From: Afifella aestuarii
GTDB taxonomy: Bacteria; Pseudomonadota; Alphaproteobacteria; Rhizobiales; Afifellaceae
Assembly: GCF_004023665.1 (NCBI RefSeq)
Contig: NZ_SAUF01000002.1
Location: 62,001 to 126,000, forward strand
Length of the DNA stretch: 64,000 nucleotides
Direction: 5' to 3'
The notes under the pieces were generated by a model. The model saw only the letters and a program-made list of their open reading frames with translations, was not told the DNA's origin and ran no database searches. The first letter of the stretch is position 1, and the number at the start of each line of letters is the position of its first letter. Below, piece after piece: positions 54,385 through 64,000 of this stretch. The position numbers were made by a program, and so were the translations under genes.

Positions 54385-54990
54385 TTAAAACGCCGTCCTT
54401 GCCCGCATGGCGGCTGCGAGCGTGCCGTCGTCGAGATAATCGAGCTCGCCGCCGACCGGCACGCCATGGGCGAGCCGCGTGACCTTGACGTGACAGGAGG
54501 CGAGCTCGTCGGTGAGGTAATGCGCCGTCGTCTGGCCCTCGACCGTGGCGTTGACGGCGAGGATGATCTCCGTGACTTCGGGCGCTGCCGCACGGCCGAG
54601 AAGGCTGTCGATGGCAAGATCGTCCGGGCCGATCCCGTCGAGCGGGGCGAGCACGCCGCCGAGCACATGGTAGCGCGCCTTGGTGGCGGCGGCGCGTTCC
54701 AGCGCCCAAAGGTCGCCGACGTCTTCCACCACCACGATGGTGGAAGGATCGCGCGACGGATCGGAACAGACCGAACAGGGGTCACGGCTGTCGATATTGC
54801 CGCAAACGGAGCACACCTTGGCGGCCTCCGCCGCCTCGCGTGCCGCATTGGCGAGCGGCACGAGCAGCGTCTCTTTCTTTTTGATGAGCGCAAGCGCGGC
54901 GCGCCGGGCCGAACGCGGCCCGAGCCCCGGGAGGCGCGAGAGGGCCTGGATCAGTTTCTCGATCTCGGGCCCGACAGTGGAAGCGGCCAT
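54385..54990 (-). CDS. recR: recombination mediator protein RecR
   Basis: A 201-residue protein with an N-terminal helix-hairpin-helix ([21 protein letters not shown]), a zinc finger with four cysteines (CSVCGN...CSVC), and a Toprim domain ([17 protein letters not shown]). A C-terminal conserved segment contains [21 protein letters not shown]. With RecO it loads RecA onto gapped DNA. It is downstream of dnaX and ybaB, the usual order. Confidence 0.96.
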   Translation of the reverse strand: MAASTVGPEIEKLIQALSRLPGLGPRSARRAALALIKKKETLLVPLANAAREAAEAAKVCSVCGNIDSRDPCSVCSDPSRDPSTIVVVEDVGDLWALERAAATKARYHVLGGVLAPLDGIGPDDLAIDSLLGRAAAPEVTEIILAVNATVEGQTTAHYLTDELASCHVKVTRLAHGVPVGGELDYLDDGTLAAAMRARTAF

Positions 54991-55008
54991 GATGTCTCGC
55001 GCGGAATC

Positions 55009-55332
55009 CTAGAACGGCAGCTTCATGCCCGGGGGCAGAGGCAGACCGGAGGTGAGCTCCGACATTTTTTCCTGCGTCGCCTGGTCGGCCTTGCCGCGCG
55101 CGTCGGCCACGGCAGCGACGACGAGATCTTCCAGGATCTCCGTCTCCTCCTCTTTCATGAGCGAGGGGTCGATTTTGATGGATTTGAGCGTGCCCTTGCC
55201 GTCGACCACGACGGAGACGAGCCCGCCGCCGGAAGAGCCGGCGACCTCCATCGCGGCCACCTCCTCCTGCAGCTCCTGCATCTTTCCCTGAAGCTCTTTG
55301 GCTTGCTTCATCATGCCCATGAGATCGCGCAT
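55009..55332 (-). CDS. ybaB: YbaB/EbfC family nucleoid-associated protein
   Basis: About 107 residues: [19 protein letters not shown] (N-terminal helix), a beta-sheet core with [20 protein letters not shown], and a C-terminal helix. YbaB dimers bind DNA without strict sequence specificity and are encoded with recR and dnaX in most bacteria. The start is either ATG at 55332 or ATG at 55344, which overlaps the dnaX stop by eight bases; the former gives the common N-terminus. Methionine-rich starts make this hard to settle. Confidence 0.9.
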   Translation of the reverse strand: MRDLMGMMKQAKELQGKMQELQEEVAAMEVAGSSGGGLVSVVVDGKGTLKSIKIDPSLMKEEETEILEDLVVAAVADARGKADQATQEKMSELTSGLPLPPGMKLPF

Positions 55333-55336
55333 GGTG

Positions 55337-57088
<1,752 letters not shown>

Positions 57089-57174
57089 CGGCTTCTTTTA
57101 GAGCATGATCGGCTTGGGTTGAATGCCGAACGCAATAAGCGCTCCAAACGATGTTCCCTTTTTGCCGCGCCAAC

Positions 57175-57200
57175 GAAAAGGCCGCCTTGCGTGGCGGCCT
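57175..57200 (-). terminator. terminator of the SRP RNA gene
   Basis: Read leftward, an 8-bp stem AGGCCGCC/GGCGGCCT with an ACGCAA loop is followed by TTTTCGTTGG. It lies directly at the 3' end of the SRP RNA gene and 86 bases upstream of dnaX. Confidence 0.88.
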
Positions 57201-57207
57201 GATTGGA

Positions 57208-57307
57208 AGAAGGAGACTGGACGACGACCCGCGCCGAATTCGTTGGGGCTGCTTCCTTCCGGACCTGACCCGATTGGCGAAAGACGCGCCCGTCGCCAGC
57301 CTCCCGG
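57208..57307 (-). ncRNA. ffs: signal recognition particle RNA (4.5S type)
   Basis: The core GGTCAGGTCCGGAAGGAAG followed by CAGCC is the almost invariant Ffh-binding domain of bacterial SRP RNA. The flanking sequence folds back as a long hairpin: GCGCCGGGAGGCTGG at the 5' side can pair with CCAGTCTCC at the 3' side. Total length is about 100 bases, normal for the small alphaproteobacterial form. It has its own promoter and terminator. The RNA acts with Ffh to target membrane proteins to the translocon; the exact ends are estimated. Confidence 0.93.
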
Positions 57308-57311
57308 CGCC

Positions 57312-57340
57312 TATATGACGATTTTGCGCCGCGCCTGCAA
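57312..57340 (-). promoter_or_regulatory. promoter of the SRP RNA gene
   Basis: Read leftward, TTGCAG and CATATA are spaced by exactly 17 bases, and the last base of the -10 lies about 5 bases before the estimated 5' end of the SRP RNA. This is a good sigma-70-type promoter for a stable RNA. Confidence 0.65.
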
Positions 57341-57403
57341 GGGGAGCGCACGACTTGCGCGATGGGGCGCTTTGTCCGAGGCGGAAGACAGGAGGCGCGG
57401 CCG

Positions 57404-58147
57404 CTAAACGCCGCGCGCCGTGACGATCTCCGAGACGAAGGCCGCGAGGTTGTCGGTGACGAAATCGACATGCTCCGCCCCGTCATGACCCTCCATCTCC
57501 CATTCGGCGTGGAAGACTTCGCGCGTGCCAGACGGCACGACGAGGACGGTGCGCATGCCGAAATTTTTCGGCACGACGAGGTTGCGCGACAGGTCTTCGA
57601 ACATGGCCGCTTTGGCGGGGGCGATATCGAAACGCTCGATGAAGCGCCGATAGGTCTCTTCGCGCGGCTTCGGCAGGAGGTCGGCGGCGACGATGTCGAA
57701 GATGTCTTCGAAATGATCGGAGAGGCCGAGCTGCGTCGCCGTCTGCTCCGCATGCGCGCGTGAGCCGTTGGTGAAGATGAATTTGCGGCCGGGCAGGCGA
57801 GCGATCGCGGCGGCGAGTTCGGGGGCCGGGGCGAGCGCCGAGCGGTCGATGTCGTGCACGAACTCCAGGAAGCTGTCGACGTCGACGTCGTGCTCCAGCA
57901 TCAGCCCGCGCAGCGATGTGCCATGCCGCTCGTAAAATTCTTTCTGAATGCGGTGGGCTTCGGCCTCGTCGACATTCAAGAGATTGCCGACATAGCTGCG
58001 GATGCGCTCGTCGATCTGTGCGAACAGGTTCGAATCACGCGGATAGAGGGTGTTGTCGAGGTCGAATATCCATGCCTCCACCTCCGCAAAGACACTGAGA
58101 TCTTCACGGGCGTGGGGTGCGATGTCTTCTGCTGCAAGTGCGTTCAT
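57404..58147 (-). CDS. HAD-family pyrimidine 5'-nucleotidase-like phosphatase
   Basis: A 247-residue haloacid dehalogenase-type protein. Motif I is FDLDNTLYPRDSNL, motif II is FIFTNGSRAHA, motif III has KPREETYRRF, and the last motif includes AAMFEDLSRNL. The DLDNTLYP and NGSRxHA forms are those of the SDT1-type pyrimidine 5'-nucleotidases. It would release phosphate from UMP, CMP or related metabolites. It lies upstream of the SRP RNA gene and 154 bases downstream of argB on the same strand. Confidence 0.87.
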   Translation of the reverse strand: MNALAAEDIAPHAREDLSVFAEVEAWIFDLDNTLYPRDSNLFAQIDERIRSYVGNLLNVDEAEAHRIQKEFYERHGTSLRGLMLEHDVDVDSFLEFVHDIDRSALAPAPELAAAIARLPGRKFIFTNGSRAHAEQTATQLGLSDHFEDIFDIVAADLLPKPREETYRRFIERFDIAPAKAAMFEDLSRNLVVPKNFGMRTVLVVPSGTREVFHAEWEMEGHDGAEHVDFVTDNLAAFVSEIVTARGV

Positions 58148-58300
58148 GCGGTCTGCTTACGCGATTTCGTAAACATGTGCACGACTTGCTTTGGTGAGGC
58201 TGAGATGTCCGCGATATGCGTGATCGCAATGCGGCCGCAGGCGTGGGGCGGCAAACTCTCCCGTCGCTCTATTTGTCCCCTGCGCCCGCCCCCCGCGCTC

Positions 58301-59221
58301 TCAGGCGGTGCGTTCCGGGGCTCCATCGGGACGGATGCGTGTTCCCGCACCATGCACCGTGAAGAGTTCCAGAAGTACCGAATGCGGCGCCTTGCCGTCG
58401 ACGATCACGACGCTTTCGACGCCCCGCTCCACCGCCTCGATGCAGGTTTCCACCTTCGGGATCATGCCGCCGCTGATGGTGCCGTCGGCGATGAGGGCGC
58501 GCGCTTCGGCGACGGTGAGCTCGTCGATCAGCTTTCCCGATTTGTCGAGCACGCCGGAGACGTCGGTGAGGAAGAGGAGCCGCTTGGCTTCGAGCGCGCC
58601 GGCGATGGCGCCGGCAAAGGTGTCGGCATTGATGTTGTAGGTCTCGCCGTCGCGGCCAGGCGCCACCGGGGCAATGACCGGGATCATCTCAGAACGCGCA
58701 AGAAGGTCGAGCAGCGTCCGGTCGACTTCCACCGGCTCGCCGACGAAGCCGAGATCGACAACCTTCTCGATATTGGAATCGGGGTCGACGACGGTGCGCT
58801 TCAGCTTTTCGGCGAAGACCATATTGCCGTCCTTGCCGCAAAGCCCGATCGCCCATTCGCCCTGCGCGTTGATGAGCGCGACGATCTCTTTGTTGATCGA
58901 CCCGGCCAGCACCATCTCGACCACTTCGACGGTTTTGCGGTCGGTCACCCGCAGGCCGCCTTTGAATTCCGAGACGATGCCCATCTTTTCAAGCATGCCG
59001 CCGATTTGCGGCCCGCCGCCATGCACGACGATCGGGTTGACCCCGGATTGCTTCAAGAGAGCGATATCGCGGGCGAAGGCCGTGGCGAGATGCTGATCGC
59101 CCATGGCATGCCCGCCATATTTTACGACCACCGTTCGCCCCTCGTAGCGCTGCATATAGGGCAGGGCCTCGGAAAGAAGTCTCGCCTGATCGTATGCTTC
59201 GCTCTTGGTGGCTTCGCTCAT
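58301..59221 (-). CDS. argB: acetylglutamate kinase
   Basis: A 306-residue amino acid kinase. It has [12 protein letters not shown] (phosphate loop), [36 protein letters not shown] and [14 protein letters not shown]. It phosphorylates N-acetylglutamate in arginine synthesis. The N-terminal helical extension ([20 protein letters not shown]) is that of the arginine-regulated hexameric type. It lies 85 bases downstream of engB, as is typical in Hyphomicrobiales. Confidence 0.96.
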   Translation of the reverse strand: MSEATKSEAYDQARLLSEALPYMQRYEGRTVVVKYGGHAMGDQHLATAFARDIALLKQSGVNPIVVHGGGPQIGGMLEKMGIVSEFKGGLRVTDRKTVEVVEMVLAGSINKEIVALINAQGEWAIGLCGKDGNMVFAEKLKRTVVDPDSNIEKVVDLGFVGEPVEVDRTLLDLLARSEMIPVIAPVAPGRDGETYNINADTFAGAIAGALEAKRLLFLTDVSGVLDKSGKLIDELTVAEARALIADGTISGGMIPKVETCIEAVERGVESVVIVDGKAPHSVLLELFTVHGAGTRIRPDGAPERTA

Positions 59222-59306
59222 CGATGGCTCCGAAGATCAAGGGCCGGAAGGCGTCTATAACGCGTGGCCGAGGAAGAGGATCTGGAGGGCGTCGGCAACC
59301 GGCGCT

Positions 59307-60017
59307 TCAGGGCGCGGTGTCTAGCAAGTCTCGCTCGCCTTGCCAATCAATGAGCGCGGCGGCGGCCGTGCGGACGGATTCAAGGCCGCTATCCTTGAAG
59401 CTCGATGTGGCGAGGATTTCCGGAAAAGCGGCGGGGCGCTTGCGGATCGCTTCGGCGGTCGCCTCGATCAGGCGTTTCAGTTCGCCCGGTTTCGGCTTGT
59501 CGGCCTTCGTCAGAACGATTTGGTAGGTGACGGCCGCCGTATCGAGTTCCTTCATCACGGTGAGATCGGCGGCTTTGAGCCCGTGGCGAGCGTCGACGAG
59601 AAGGAAGACGCGCCGGAGCGTCGCCCGCCCCTTCAGGTAGTCGTGGATGAGCTTCGTCCAGTCCTCGACCTTGTCCTTCGGCGCCTTGGCAAAGCCGTAG
59701 CCGGGCATGTCGACGAGGGCGATGAGAGGTTCTTCGCCACTGTCGCCAGGACGGTCCGGGACGAAGAAATTGAGCGCCTGCGTGCGCCCCGGCGTCTTGG
59801 AGGTGCGGGCAAGGTCCTTCTGGCACGTCAGCGCATTGATCAGGCTCGACTTGCCGACATTCGAGCGGCCGGCGAAAGCGATCTCGACGGGGCCTTCTGG
59901 AGGAAGCGCCGCGAGGTTGGGCGCGGAGGCGACATAACGCCAGGGAGAGCCCCAGGGATTGGCCTGTCGGCTGTTCCGCTCGCTGTCACTTTGGCCCTCA
60001 GGCGGCTCATGCGGCAT
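59307..60017 (-). CDS. engB: ribosome biogenesis GTPase EngB (YihA)
   Basis: A 236-residue GTPase with the complete G motifs: [15 protein letters not shown] (G1), KTPGRTQ (G2), [11 protein letters not shown] (G3), [10 protein letters not shown] (G4) and ATSS (G5). It acts in large ribosomal subunit assembly. A polar N-terminal stretch of about 25 residues precedes the conserved SAPNLAALP. It lies 53 bases after yidC. Motifs are intact and length is normal. Confidence 0.95.
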   Translation of the reverse strand: MPHEPPEGQSDSERNSRQANPWGSPWRYVASAPNLAALPPEGPVEIAFAGRSNVGKSSLINALTCQKDLARTSKTPGRTQALNFFVPDRPGDSGEEPLIALVDMPGYGFAKAPKDKVEDWTKLIHDYLKGRATLRRVFLLVDARHGLKAADLTVMKELDTAAVTYQIVLTKADKPKPGELKRLIEATAEAIRKRPAAFPEILATSSFKDSGLESVRTAAAALIDWQGERDLLDTAP

Positions 60018-60070
60018 GGCTTGATCTCACCTGTTCGGGGAGCGGCCGGCACCTTGCCGGCCGCTTTAGC

Positions 60071-61906
60071 CTATTCGGCGGGCGTGTCGGACTTGCGGCC
60101 GAAGAGGCCCTTCATATTGTCCCACAGCTCGATCTTCACGCCGTTGCGCCGCATGATGATGCCCTGCTGCAGCACCGACAGGAAGTTGTTCCAGGCCCAG
60201 TAGATGACGAGGCCGGCCGGGAACGACGCCAGCATGAACATGAAGATCAACGGCATCCAGTTGAAGATCATCGCCTGCGTCTTGTCGGGCGGTTGCGGGT
60301 TCATGCGCATCTGCACGAACATCGTGAGACCCATGATGAGCGGCCACACGCCGAGATGCAGGAAGCTCGCTTCGAACGGCAGCAGCCCGAACAGGTTGAA
60401 GATGTTCGTCGGATCCGGCGCCGACAAATCGTGGATCCAGCCGAAGAACGGCGCATGCCGCATCTCGATGGTGACGAAGAGCACCTTGTAGAGCGAGAAG
60501 AACACCGGGATCTGAATGAGCACCGGCCAGCAGCCGGCAAGCGGATTGATCTTCTCCCGCCTGTAGAGCTCCATCATCTCCTTCTGCATCGCCGGCTTGT
60601 CGTCTTTGTAGCGCTCCTGCAGCTTTTTGATCTGCGGCTGCATTTTCTTCATCTTCGACATGGAGGCGTACGACTTGTTCGCCAGCGGGAAGAAGATGGC
60701 TTTGACGATGACCGTGACCGCGAGGATGGCCAGGCCGAAATTGCCGAGGAAGTGGAACAGGAAGTCGATGACGAAGAACATCGGCTTCGTCAGGAAGTAG
60801 AACCAGCCCCAGTCGATCAGAAGGTCGAGCCGGTCGATGTCGAAGCTCTGCTCGTACTGCTTCAGGAGCGTGACGACCTTGGCGCCGGCGAAGAGCAGCG
60901 TCTCATGATTGGCCGAAGCGCCAGGCTGGACGGTAACCGCATCGCCAAGAAAATCCGCCTGATAGGTCGGCACAGCTCCGTCCTCGGTCCGCAGGAAGCG
61001 GCCCTGGAACGGTGATTCACCGCGCGGAATGAGGGCGGATGCCCAGTATTTGTCGGTGATGCCGAGCCACCCGTCATTCGTCTTCGCGGGCGTGACGGCC
61101 TCGTCCTCGAGATCCTTGTATTTGACTTCCTTGAGGCCTTCGTCGCCGAAGACGCCGATCGGGCCTTCATGCAGGATGTAGAAGCTGCGACCGCCCGGCG
61201 TGCCGTGCCGGCTGATCAGGCCATAAGGATAAAGCGTCACGGGCGCGCCGGAGGAATTCTCCACGCTTTGCGACACCGTGAACATGTAATTGTCGTCGAC
61301 GGCGATCTGGCGCTTGAAGACGAGACCCTGGCCGTTGTCCCAGGTAAGGGTGACGGGCTTTTCCGGTGTCAGCGTATCCGCGTCGGCCTGCCAGACCGTA
61401 TTGGCGTCCGGAACCGCCGGCCCGCCCGCAGAGGCAACCCAGCCAAAATCGGCATAATAGGGGTCGGCGCTGCCGATCGGCGAGAAGAGCTCGATCATCG
61501 GGCTCTTCGGGTCGGGCGTCGCGTGGTAGCGCTTCAGATCGAGTTCGTCGATGCGTCCGCCGACGAGGCTGATGGAGCCTTGAAGTGCCGGTGTATCGAC
61601 GGCAAGCCGGGGCGCATCGGCGGCGGGCTCGGCCGTGCCGCCCGTTGCAGGCGCCGCCTCGCTCGCGGAAGGTGGAATTTGCGGCGCCGCGCCAGCCGGG
61701 GCATCGGCACCCGCGGGGGCACCTGCGGGCGCGGTCGCGCCTGGCGTGCCGGCAACAGACGTGTCCTGGTCCGTCGCCTTCTGCACCTCTTCCTGCTGTT
61801 GCTGGCGCTGCGCTTCGATGCGCGGTCCGGCGACGAAATACTGCCAGCCGAGCAGGATCGCCAGCGACAGGGCGATGGCGATAATGACGTTACGGTTGTT
61901 GTCCAT
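60071..61906 (-). CDS. yidC: membrane protein insertase YidC
   Basis: A 611-residue protein. The first helix is [19 protein letters not shown], followed by an Ala/Pro/Gly-rich stretch (about 45-100), a large periplasmic beta domain, and the five-helix insertase core with [43 protein letters not shown] and [21 protein letters not shown]. It inserts and folds inner-membrane proteins. The N-terminal 17 bases overlap the 3' end of rnpA. It is the largest member of the rpmH-rnpA-yidC unit. Confidence 0.96.
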   Translation of the reverse strand: MDNNRNVIIAIALSLAILLGWQYFVAGPRIEAQRQQQQEEVQKATDQDTSVAGTPGATAPAGAPAGADAPAGAAPQIPPSASEAAPATGGTAEPAADAPRLAVDTPALQGSISLVGGRIDELDLKRYHATPDPKSPMIELFSPIGSADPYYADFGWVASAGGPAVPDANTVWQADADTLTPEKPVTLTWDNGQGLVFKRQIAVDDNYMFTVSQSVENSSGAPVTLYPYGLISRHGTPGGRSFYILHEGPIGVFGDEGLKEVKYKDLEDEAVTPAKTNDGWLGITDKYWASALIPRGESPFQGRFLRTEDGAVPTYQADFLGDAVTVQPGASANHETLLFAGAKVVTLLKQYEQSFDIDRLDLLIDWGWFYFLTKPMFFVIDFLFHFLGNFGLAILAVTVIVKAIFFPLANKSYASMSKMKKMQPQIKKLQERYKDDKPAMQKEMMELYRREKINPLAGCWPVLIQIPVFFSLYKVLFVTIEMRHAPFFGWIHDLSAPDPTNIFNLFGLLPFEASFLHLGVWPLIMGLTMFVQMRMNPQPPDKTQAMIFNWMPLIFMFMLASFPAGLVIYWAWNNFLSVLQQGIIMRRNGVKIELWDNMKGLFGRKSDTPAE

Positions 61907-62318
61907 CAGCGTCCCGTCCTCCGCGCTCGGGCGGAATTTTATGGGGGCCGCGGCGCTTTCTGCGCGAACGGCTCGAATGATCGTTGTGAGCCGTCTCGCT
62001 CGAAGCGGTGAGCGCCGTGGAGAGTGCGCCGACCAAATCGGCGAAATCGGCTCGAAGTGCCGGCAAGCGTGCGATGACGACGAGGTCGCGCCCGGTCTGC
62101 TGTCGTTCGCTGACAGCCTCCCGTGCCGCCTCTTTCAGGCGCCTGCGGATACGGTTGCGCACCACCGCCTGGCGGGCCACGCGTTTGGAAACCGTAAAGC
62201 CGATGCGCCCCTCATCTGAATCGCCGCGATCACGGCTTTCCAGAACGAAATAGGGACCCGCCCGGCGAAAGCCCTTGCGAGCTGCCAGGAAGTCCCTTCG
62301 TTTTTTGAGGCGCTGCAT
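61890..62318 (-). CDS. rnpA: ribonuclease P protein component
   Basis: A 142-residue basic protein. It has [21 protein letters not shown], a beta strand with [26 protein letters not shown] (the RNR signature) and [21 protein letters not shown]. It helps the RNase P RNA cut tRNA precursors. The C-terminal tail (from about 115) is charged, not conserved and overlaps yidC by 17 bases. It starts 11 bases after rpmH. Confidence 0.95.
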   Translation of the reverse strand: MQRLKKRRDFLAARKGFRRAGPYFVLESRDRGDSDEGRIGFTVSKRVARQAVVRNRIRRRLKEAAREAVSERQQTGRDLVVIARLPALRADFADLVGALSTALTASSETAHNDHSSRSRRKRRGPHKIPPERGGRDADGQQP

Positions 62319-62329
62319 GGCGCCGAAGC

Positions 62330-62464
62330 TTACGCAGACAGGCGCTTGCGTCCCTTCGCACGTCTGCGGGCGAGAACCTTGCGGCCGTTCTTGGTGGCCA
62401 TGCGAGCACGGAAGCCATGGCGACGCTTGCGCACGAGGCGGCTCGGTTGAAAAGTCCGTTTCAT
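62330..62464 (-). CDS. rpmH: 50S ribosomal protein L34
   Basis: A 44-residue, very basic protein: [20 protein letters not shown], then [20 protein letters not shown], ending RLSA. This is the classic L34 sequence, part of the large ribosomal subunit. It is short enough to be missed by many callers but is unmistakable. It is the first gene of the rpmH-rnpA-yidC unit, with a good promoter about 130 bases upstream. Confidence 0.98.
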   Translation of the reverse strand: MKRTFQPSRLVRKRRHGFRARMATKNGRKVLARRRAKGRKRLSA

Positions 62465-62885
62465 AATCGTTCTGCCGCCTGCGGCAGCCCTCAAGCTGGT
62501 GAACGGAAGTCAGCCGGCACCTATGACCGAAATGCTGCTTCGATGTTCGGAATTCGGACCGTGCGCCATTGCGGCACGGTGCTTTTCGCGTGCGCGATAT
62601 AGTGGCAATGCCTGGCCGAAGTCAACGCGCGTTCCAAAGGTCATGTGCGCATAAGAGAATGAGCGCGTGATGTTCAATTCCGAGTGAAGCTCACCTTCTC
62701 CCGGTCTGAATGCCTTACCTGGGGCTGAGAGGACGTTCTCGCGCGCGACATCAAATATCGTATCGAGCGGCTGAGGAACATGTGGCGAGGCAGCGCCGAA
62801 GGATCGCAGGCGAATGGCCGAGAATAATGTCGGGACGAAAGTCAGGGAACGAAGAGCGGATGGACGGGGCGAAACCGAAGGCCCG
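62465..62885. promoter_or_regulatory. divergent intergenic region upstream of rpmH
   Basis: The region holds the leftward rpmH promoter and the leader of rpmH. No DnaA boxes, tRNA or other small gene were recognised, so there is no sign of oriC. An in-frame ATG at 62814 is an alternative start for the downstream membrane protein; the part between about 62630 and 62810 shows no strong rightward promoter that I could identify. Confidence 0.5.
62597..62625 (-). promoter_or_regulatory. rpmH-rnpA-yidC promoter
   Basis: Read leftward, TTGACT and CTATAT are spaced by 17 bases, close to the sigma-70 consensus. Transcription would start near 62590, giving a leader of about 125 bases before the rpmH start codon. 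Confidence 0.65.
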
Positions 62886-63623
62886 ATGGGGGACGCCATA
62901 GAAGAGCATCCCTCCAGCGAAGCGCCGCGGGCGCTATGGCTGCGTTTCCTTCCGGTCGGGATTGTCGTGCTCCTTCTCCTCCTGCTCTATGCGGGGGGCT
63001 TTCAGGAGTTTCTCTCTCTCAATGCTCTTCAAGAAGAGAGCGAAGCCCTCAAAGGCTTCGTTGACGATCGGCTCGCGCTTGCCGGGCTTCTCTATGTCAT
63101 TGTCTATATCACCCTCGTCGCCGTCTCCTTTCCGGGGGCGAGCATCGTCACGATCTCGGGCGGATTGCTCTTTGGCTGGGCGCTGGGCGGCGCCCTGTCG
63201 GCCGTGGGCGCCACGATCGGCGCTTGCATCATCTTTCTCATTGCCCGCACCTCGTTCGGCACGGTCCTCGCCCGCCGTGCCGGCCCGCGCCTGAAACGCC
63301 TGCGGGCGGGCTTCCAGGAAGACGCTTTTCATTATCTTCTGTTTTTGCGCCTCGCGCCCATCTTTCCGTTCTGGGTGATCAATCTGGCCCCGGCGCTTTT
63401 CGACATGCGCCTCGGCCCCTATGCGCTTGCGACCTTCCTCGGCATTCTTCCGGGCACCTTCGCGTATTCCTATTTCGGCGAGGGCGTGGGCACGGCTCTC
63501 GACGAAGAAGGGCCGGTCGTTTCGACGCAGCTTCTTCTCGGTTTTGTCGTCCTTGCCCTTGCCGCTCTTCTTCCCATCATGTTGAAGCGCTGGAGAGCCC
63601 GAAATGTCGGAAAAAAGACGTGA
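62886..63623 (+). CDS. TVP38/TMEM64 family membrane protein
   Basis: About 245 residues with five or six hydrophobic segments. The central conserved portion VSFPGASIVTISGGLLFG, then a glycine-rich helix WALGGALSAVGATIGACIIFLIAR, and LRLAPIFPFWVINLAPALF match the VTT (SNARE-associated/DedA-like) domain. Function in bacteria is unclear; roles in lipid movement or membrane homeostasis have been proposed for the superfamily. The start was placed at ATG 62886; an ATG at 62814 would add 24 polar residues. A flavin oxidoreductase gene follows nine bases later, as in many related genomes. Confidence 0.85.
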   Translation: MGDAIEEHPSSEAPRALWLRFLPVGIVVLLLLLLYAGGFQEFLSLNALQEESEALKGFVDDRLALAGLLYVIVYITLVAVSFPGASIVTISGGLLFGWALGGALSAVGATIGACIIFLIARTSFGTVLARRAGPRLKRLRAGFQEDAFHYLLFLRLAPIFPFWVINLAPALFDMRLGPYALATFLGILPGTFAYSYFGEGVGTALDEEGPVVSTQLLLGFVVLALAALLPIMLKRWRARNVGKKT

Positions 63624-63632
63624 CCGTTTGAC

Positions 63633-64000
63633 GTGACAGAAGAGATCAAGACCGACATTTGCGTGATCGGCGCAGGCTCCGCCGGCCTGACGCTCGCGGC
63701 GGCCGCATCGGCTTTCGACGTTCCGACAGTTCTGGTCGAGAACGGCAGGATGGGCGGCGACTGCCTGAACTATGGCTGCGTTCCTTCGAAGGCCCTGATT
63801 GCGGCGGCGCGGCACGTGGCACATCTGCGCGAGGCGCCGGCTTTCGGCGTCAATGCTGGGGCCGCCGACGTCGATTTCGCGACCGTTCACGCTCATATTC
63901 GCTCTGTCCTCGCGGCGATCGCACCCAACGATTCGCAGGAGCGTTTCACCGGTCTCGGCGTGCGCGTCATTCGCGAAAGGGCGTCTTTCCTGGATCGGCG
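63633..64000 (+). CDS. FAD-dependent pyridine nucleotide-disulfide oxidoreductase, N-terminal part
   Basis: The first 122 codons are present; the gene runs off the right end. It has the FAD-binding ICVIGAGSAGLTLA and the redox-active GGDCLNYGCVPSK with its two cysteines, typical of mercuric reductase and dihydrolipoamide dehydrogenase-like enzymes. The start is GTG at 63633, nine bases after the membrane protein gene. The pairing with a TVP38-type gene suggests one of the uncharacterised oxidoreductases of this class rather than the E3 subunit of a dehydrogenase complex, but this is inference. Confidence 0.85.
   Translation, partial: MTEEIKTDICVIGAGSAGLTLAAAASAFDVPTVLVENGRMGGDCLNYGCVPSKALIAAARHVAHLREAPAFGVNAGAADVDFATVHAHIRSVLAAIAPNDSQERFTGLGVRVIRERASFLDR

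Noticed and set aside
58020-58036. GGTTCGAATC, resembling a tRNA T-loop
   Set aside because: It is inside the coding sequence of the HAD phosphatase and no cloverleaf can be formed.
62465-62813. Possible replication origin next to rpmH
   Set aside because: rpmH is near oriC in some bacteria, but no DnaA boxes, AT-rich unwinding region or dnaA gene is present.

Overview
The window is high-GC, densely coded DNA with short intergenic gaps. The gene content points to an alphaproteobacterium of the Hyphomicrobiales (Rhizobiales). The signs are a rpmH-rnpA-yidC-engB-argB block, a complete flp-cpaA / cpaBCDEF-tadBC pilus locus with a CtrA-type site, an alphaproteobacterial HemA (5-aminolevulinate synthase) preceded by an FNR-type box, and a yej-type peptide/microcin-C transporter. 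The hemA/FNR arrangement would suit a purple non-sulfur lineage, but that is inference. No phage, insertion sequence, CRISPR array, rRNA or tRNA was seen.

Positions 1-10040, all leftward, form a surface-glycan cluster: rfbACBD (dTDP-L-rhamnose synthesis), a double-domain glycosyltransferase, two sulfotransferases, an M23 peptidase, an FkbM methyltransferase and the start of a family 4 glycosyltransferase. A sulfated, rhamnose-containing exopolysaccharide or O-antigen is the simplest reading. From 10270 to 17200 lie a 47-residue DUF3096 membrane protein, an omega-amino-acid aminotransferase, hemA, an AbrB-type membrane protein coupled to an aminotransferase, and mscL. From 16720 to 27312 is the Flp/Tad pilus region. 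From 27470 to 31967 are leucyl aminopeptidase, a MarR regulator, an NlpC/P60 protein, a second FkbM protein and a GhrA-like reductase.

Positions 31964-40237 hold a leftward yej-type ABC transporter operon with two tandem substrate-binding proteins. A toxin-antitoxin remnant, an antitoxin gene followed by an internally deleted PIN toxin, is inserted between the second permease and the ATPase. Upstream is a membrane-anchored cytochrome c with two haem domains joined by a long Q/A/P-rich linker. Positions 42088-57403 hold housekeeping genes: kdsB-pheA, nudC/HIT, dapD-DUF805-DUF805-dapE, def-fmt-truA, rmuC, and dnaX-ybaB-recR-ddl downstream of the SRP RNA gene. A two-gene HicAB-like cassette at 52306-53168, with its own operator-like palindrome and a probable AUU start codon, sits between rmuC and ddl. 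Positions 57404-64000 hold a HAD phosphatase, argB, engB, yidC, rnpA and rpmH leftward, then a TVP38-type membrane protein and the start of a flavin disulfide oxidoreductase rightward.

The features most worth follow-up are the HicAB-like cassette, the toxin-antitoxin remnant embedded in the transporter operon, the tandem dihaem cytochrome, and an orphan rightward terminator at 1358 that may end a small RNA.
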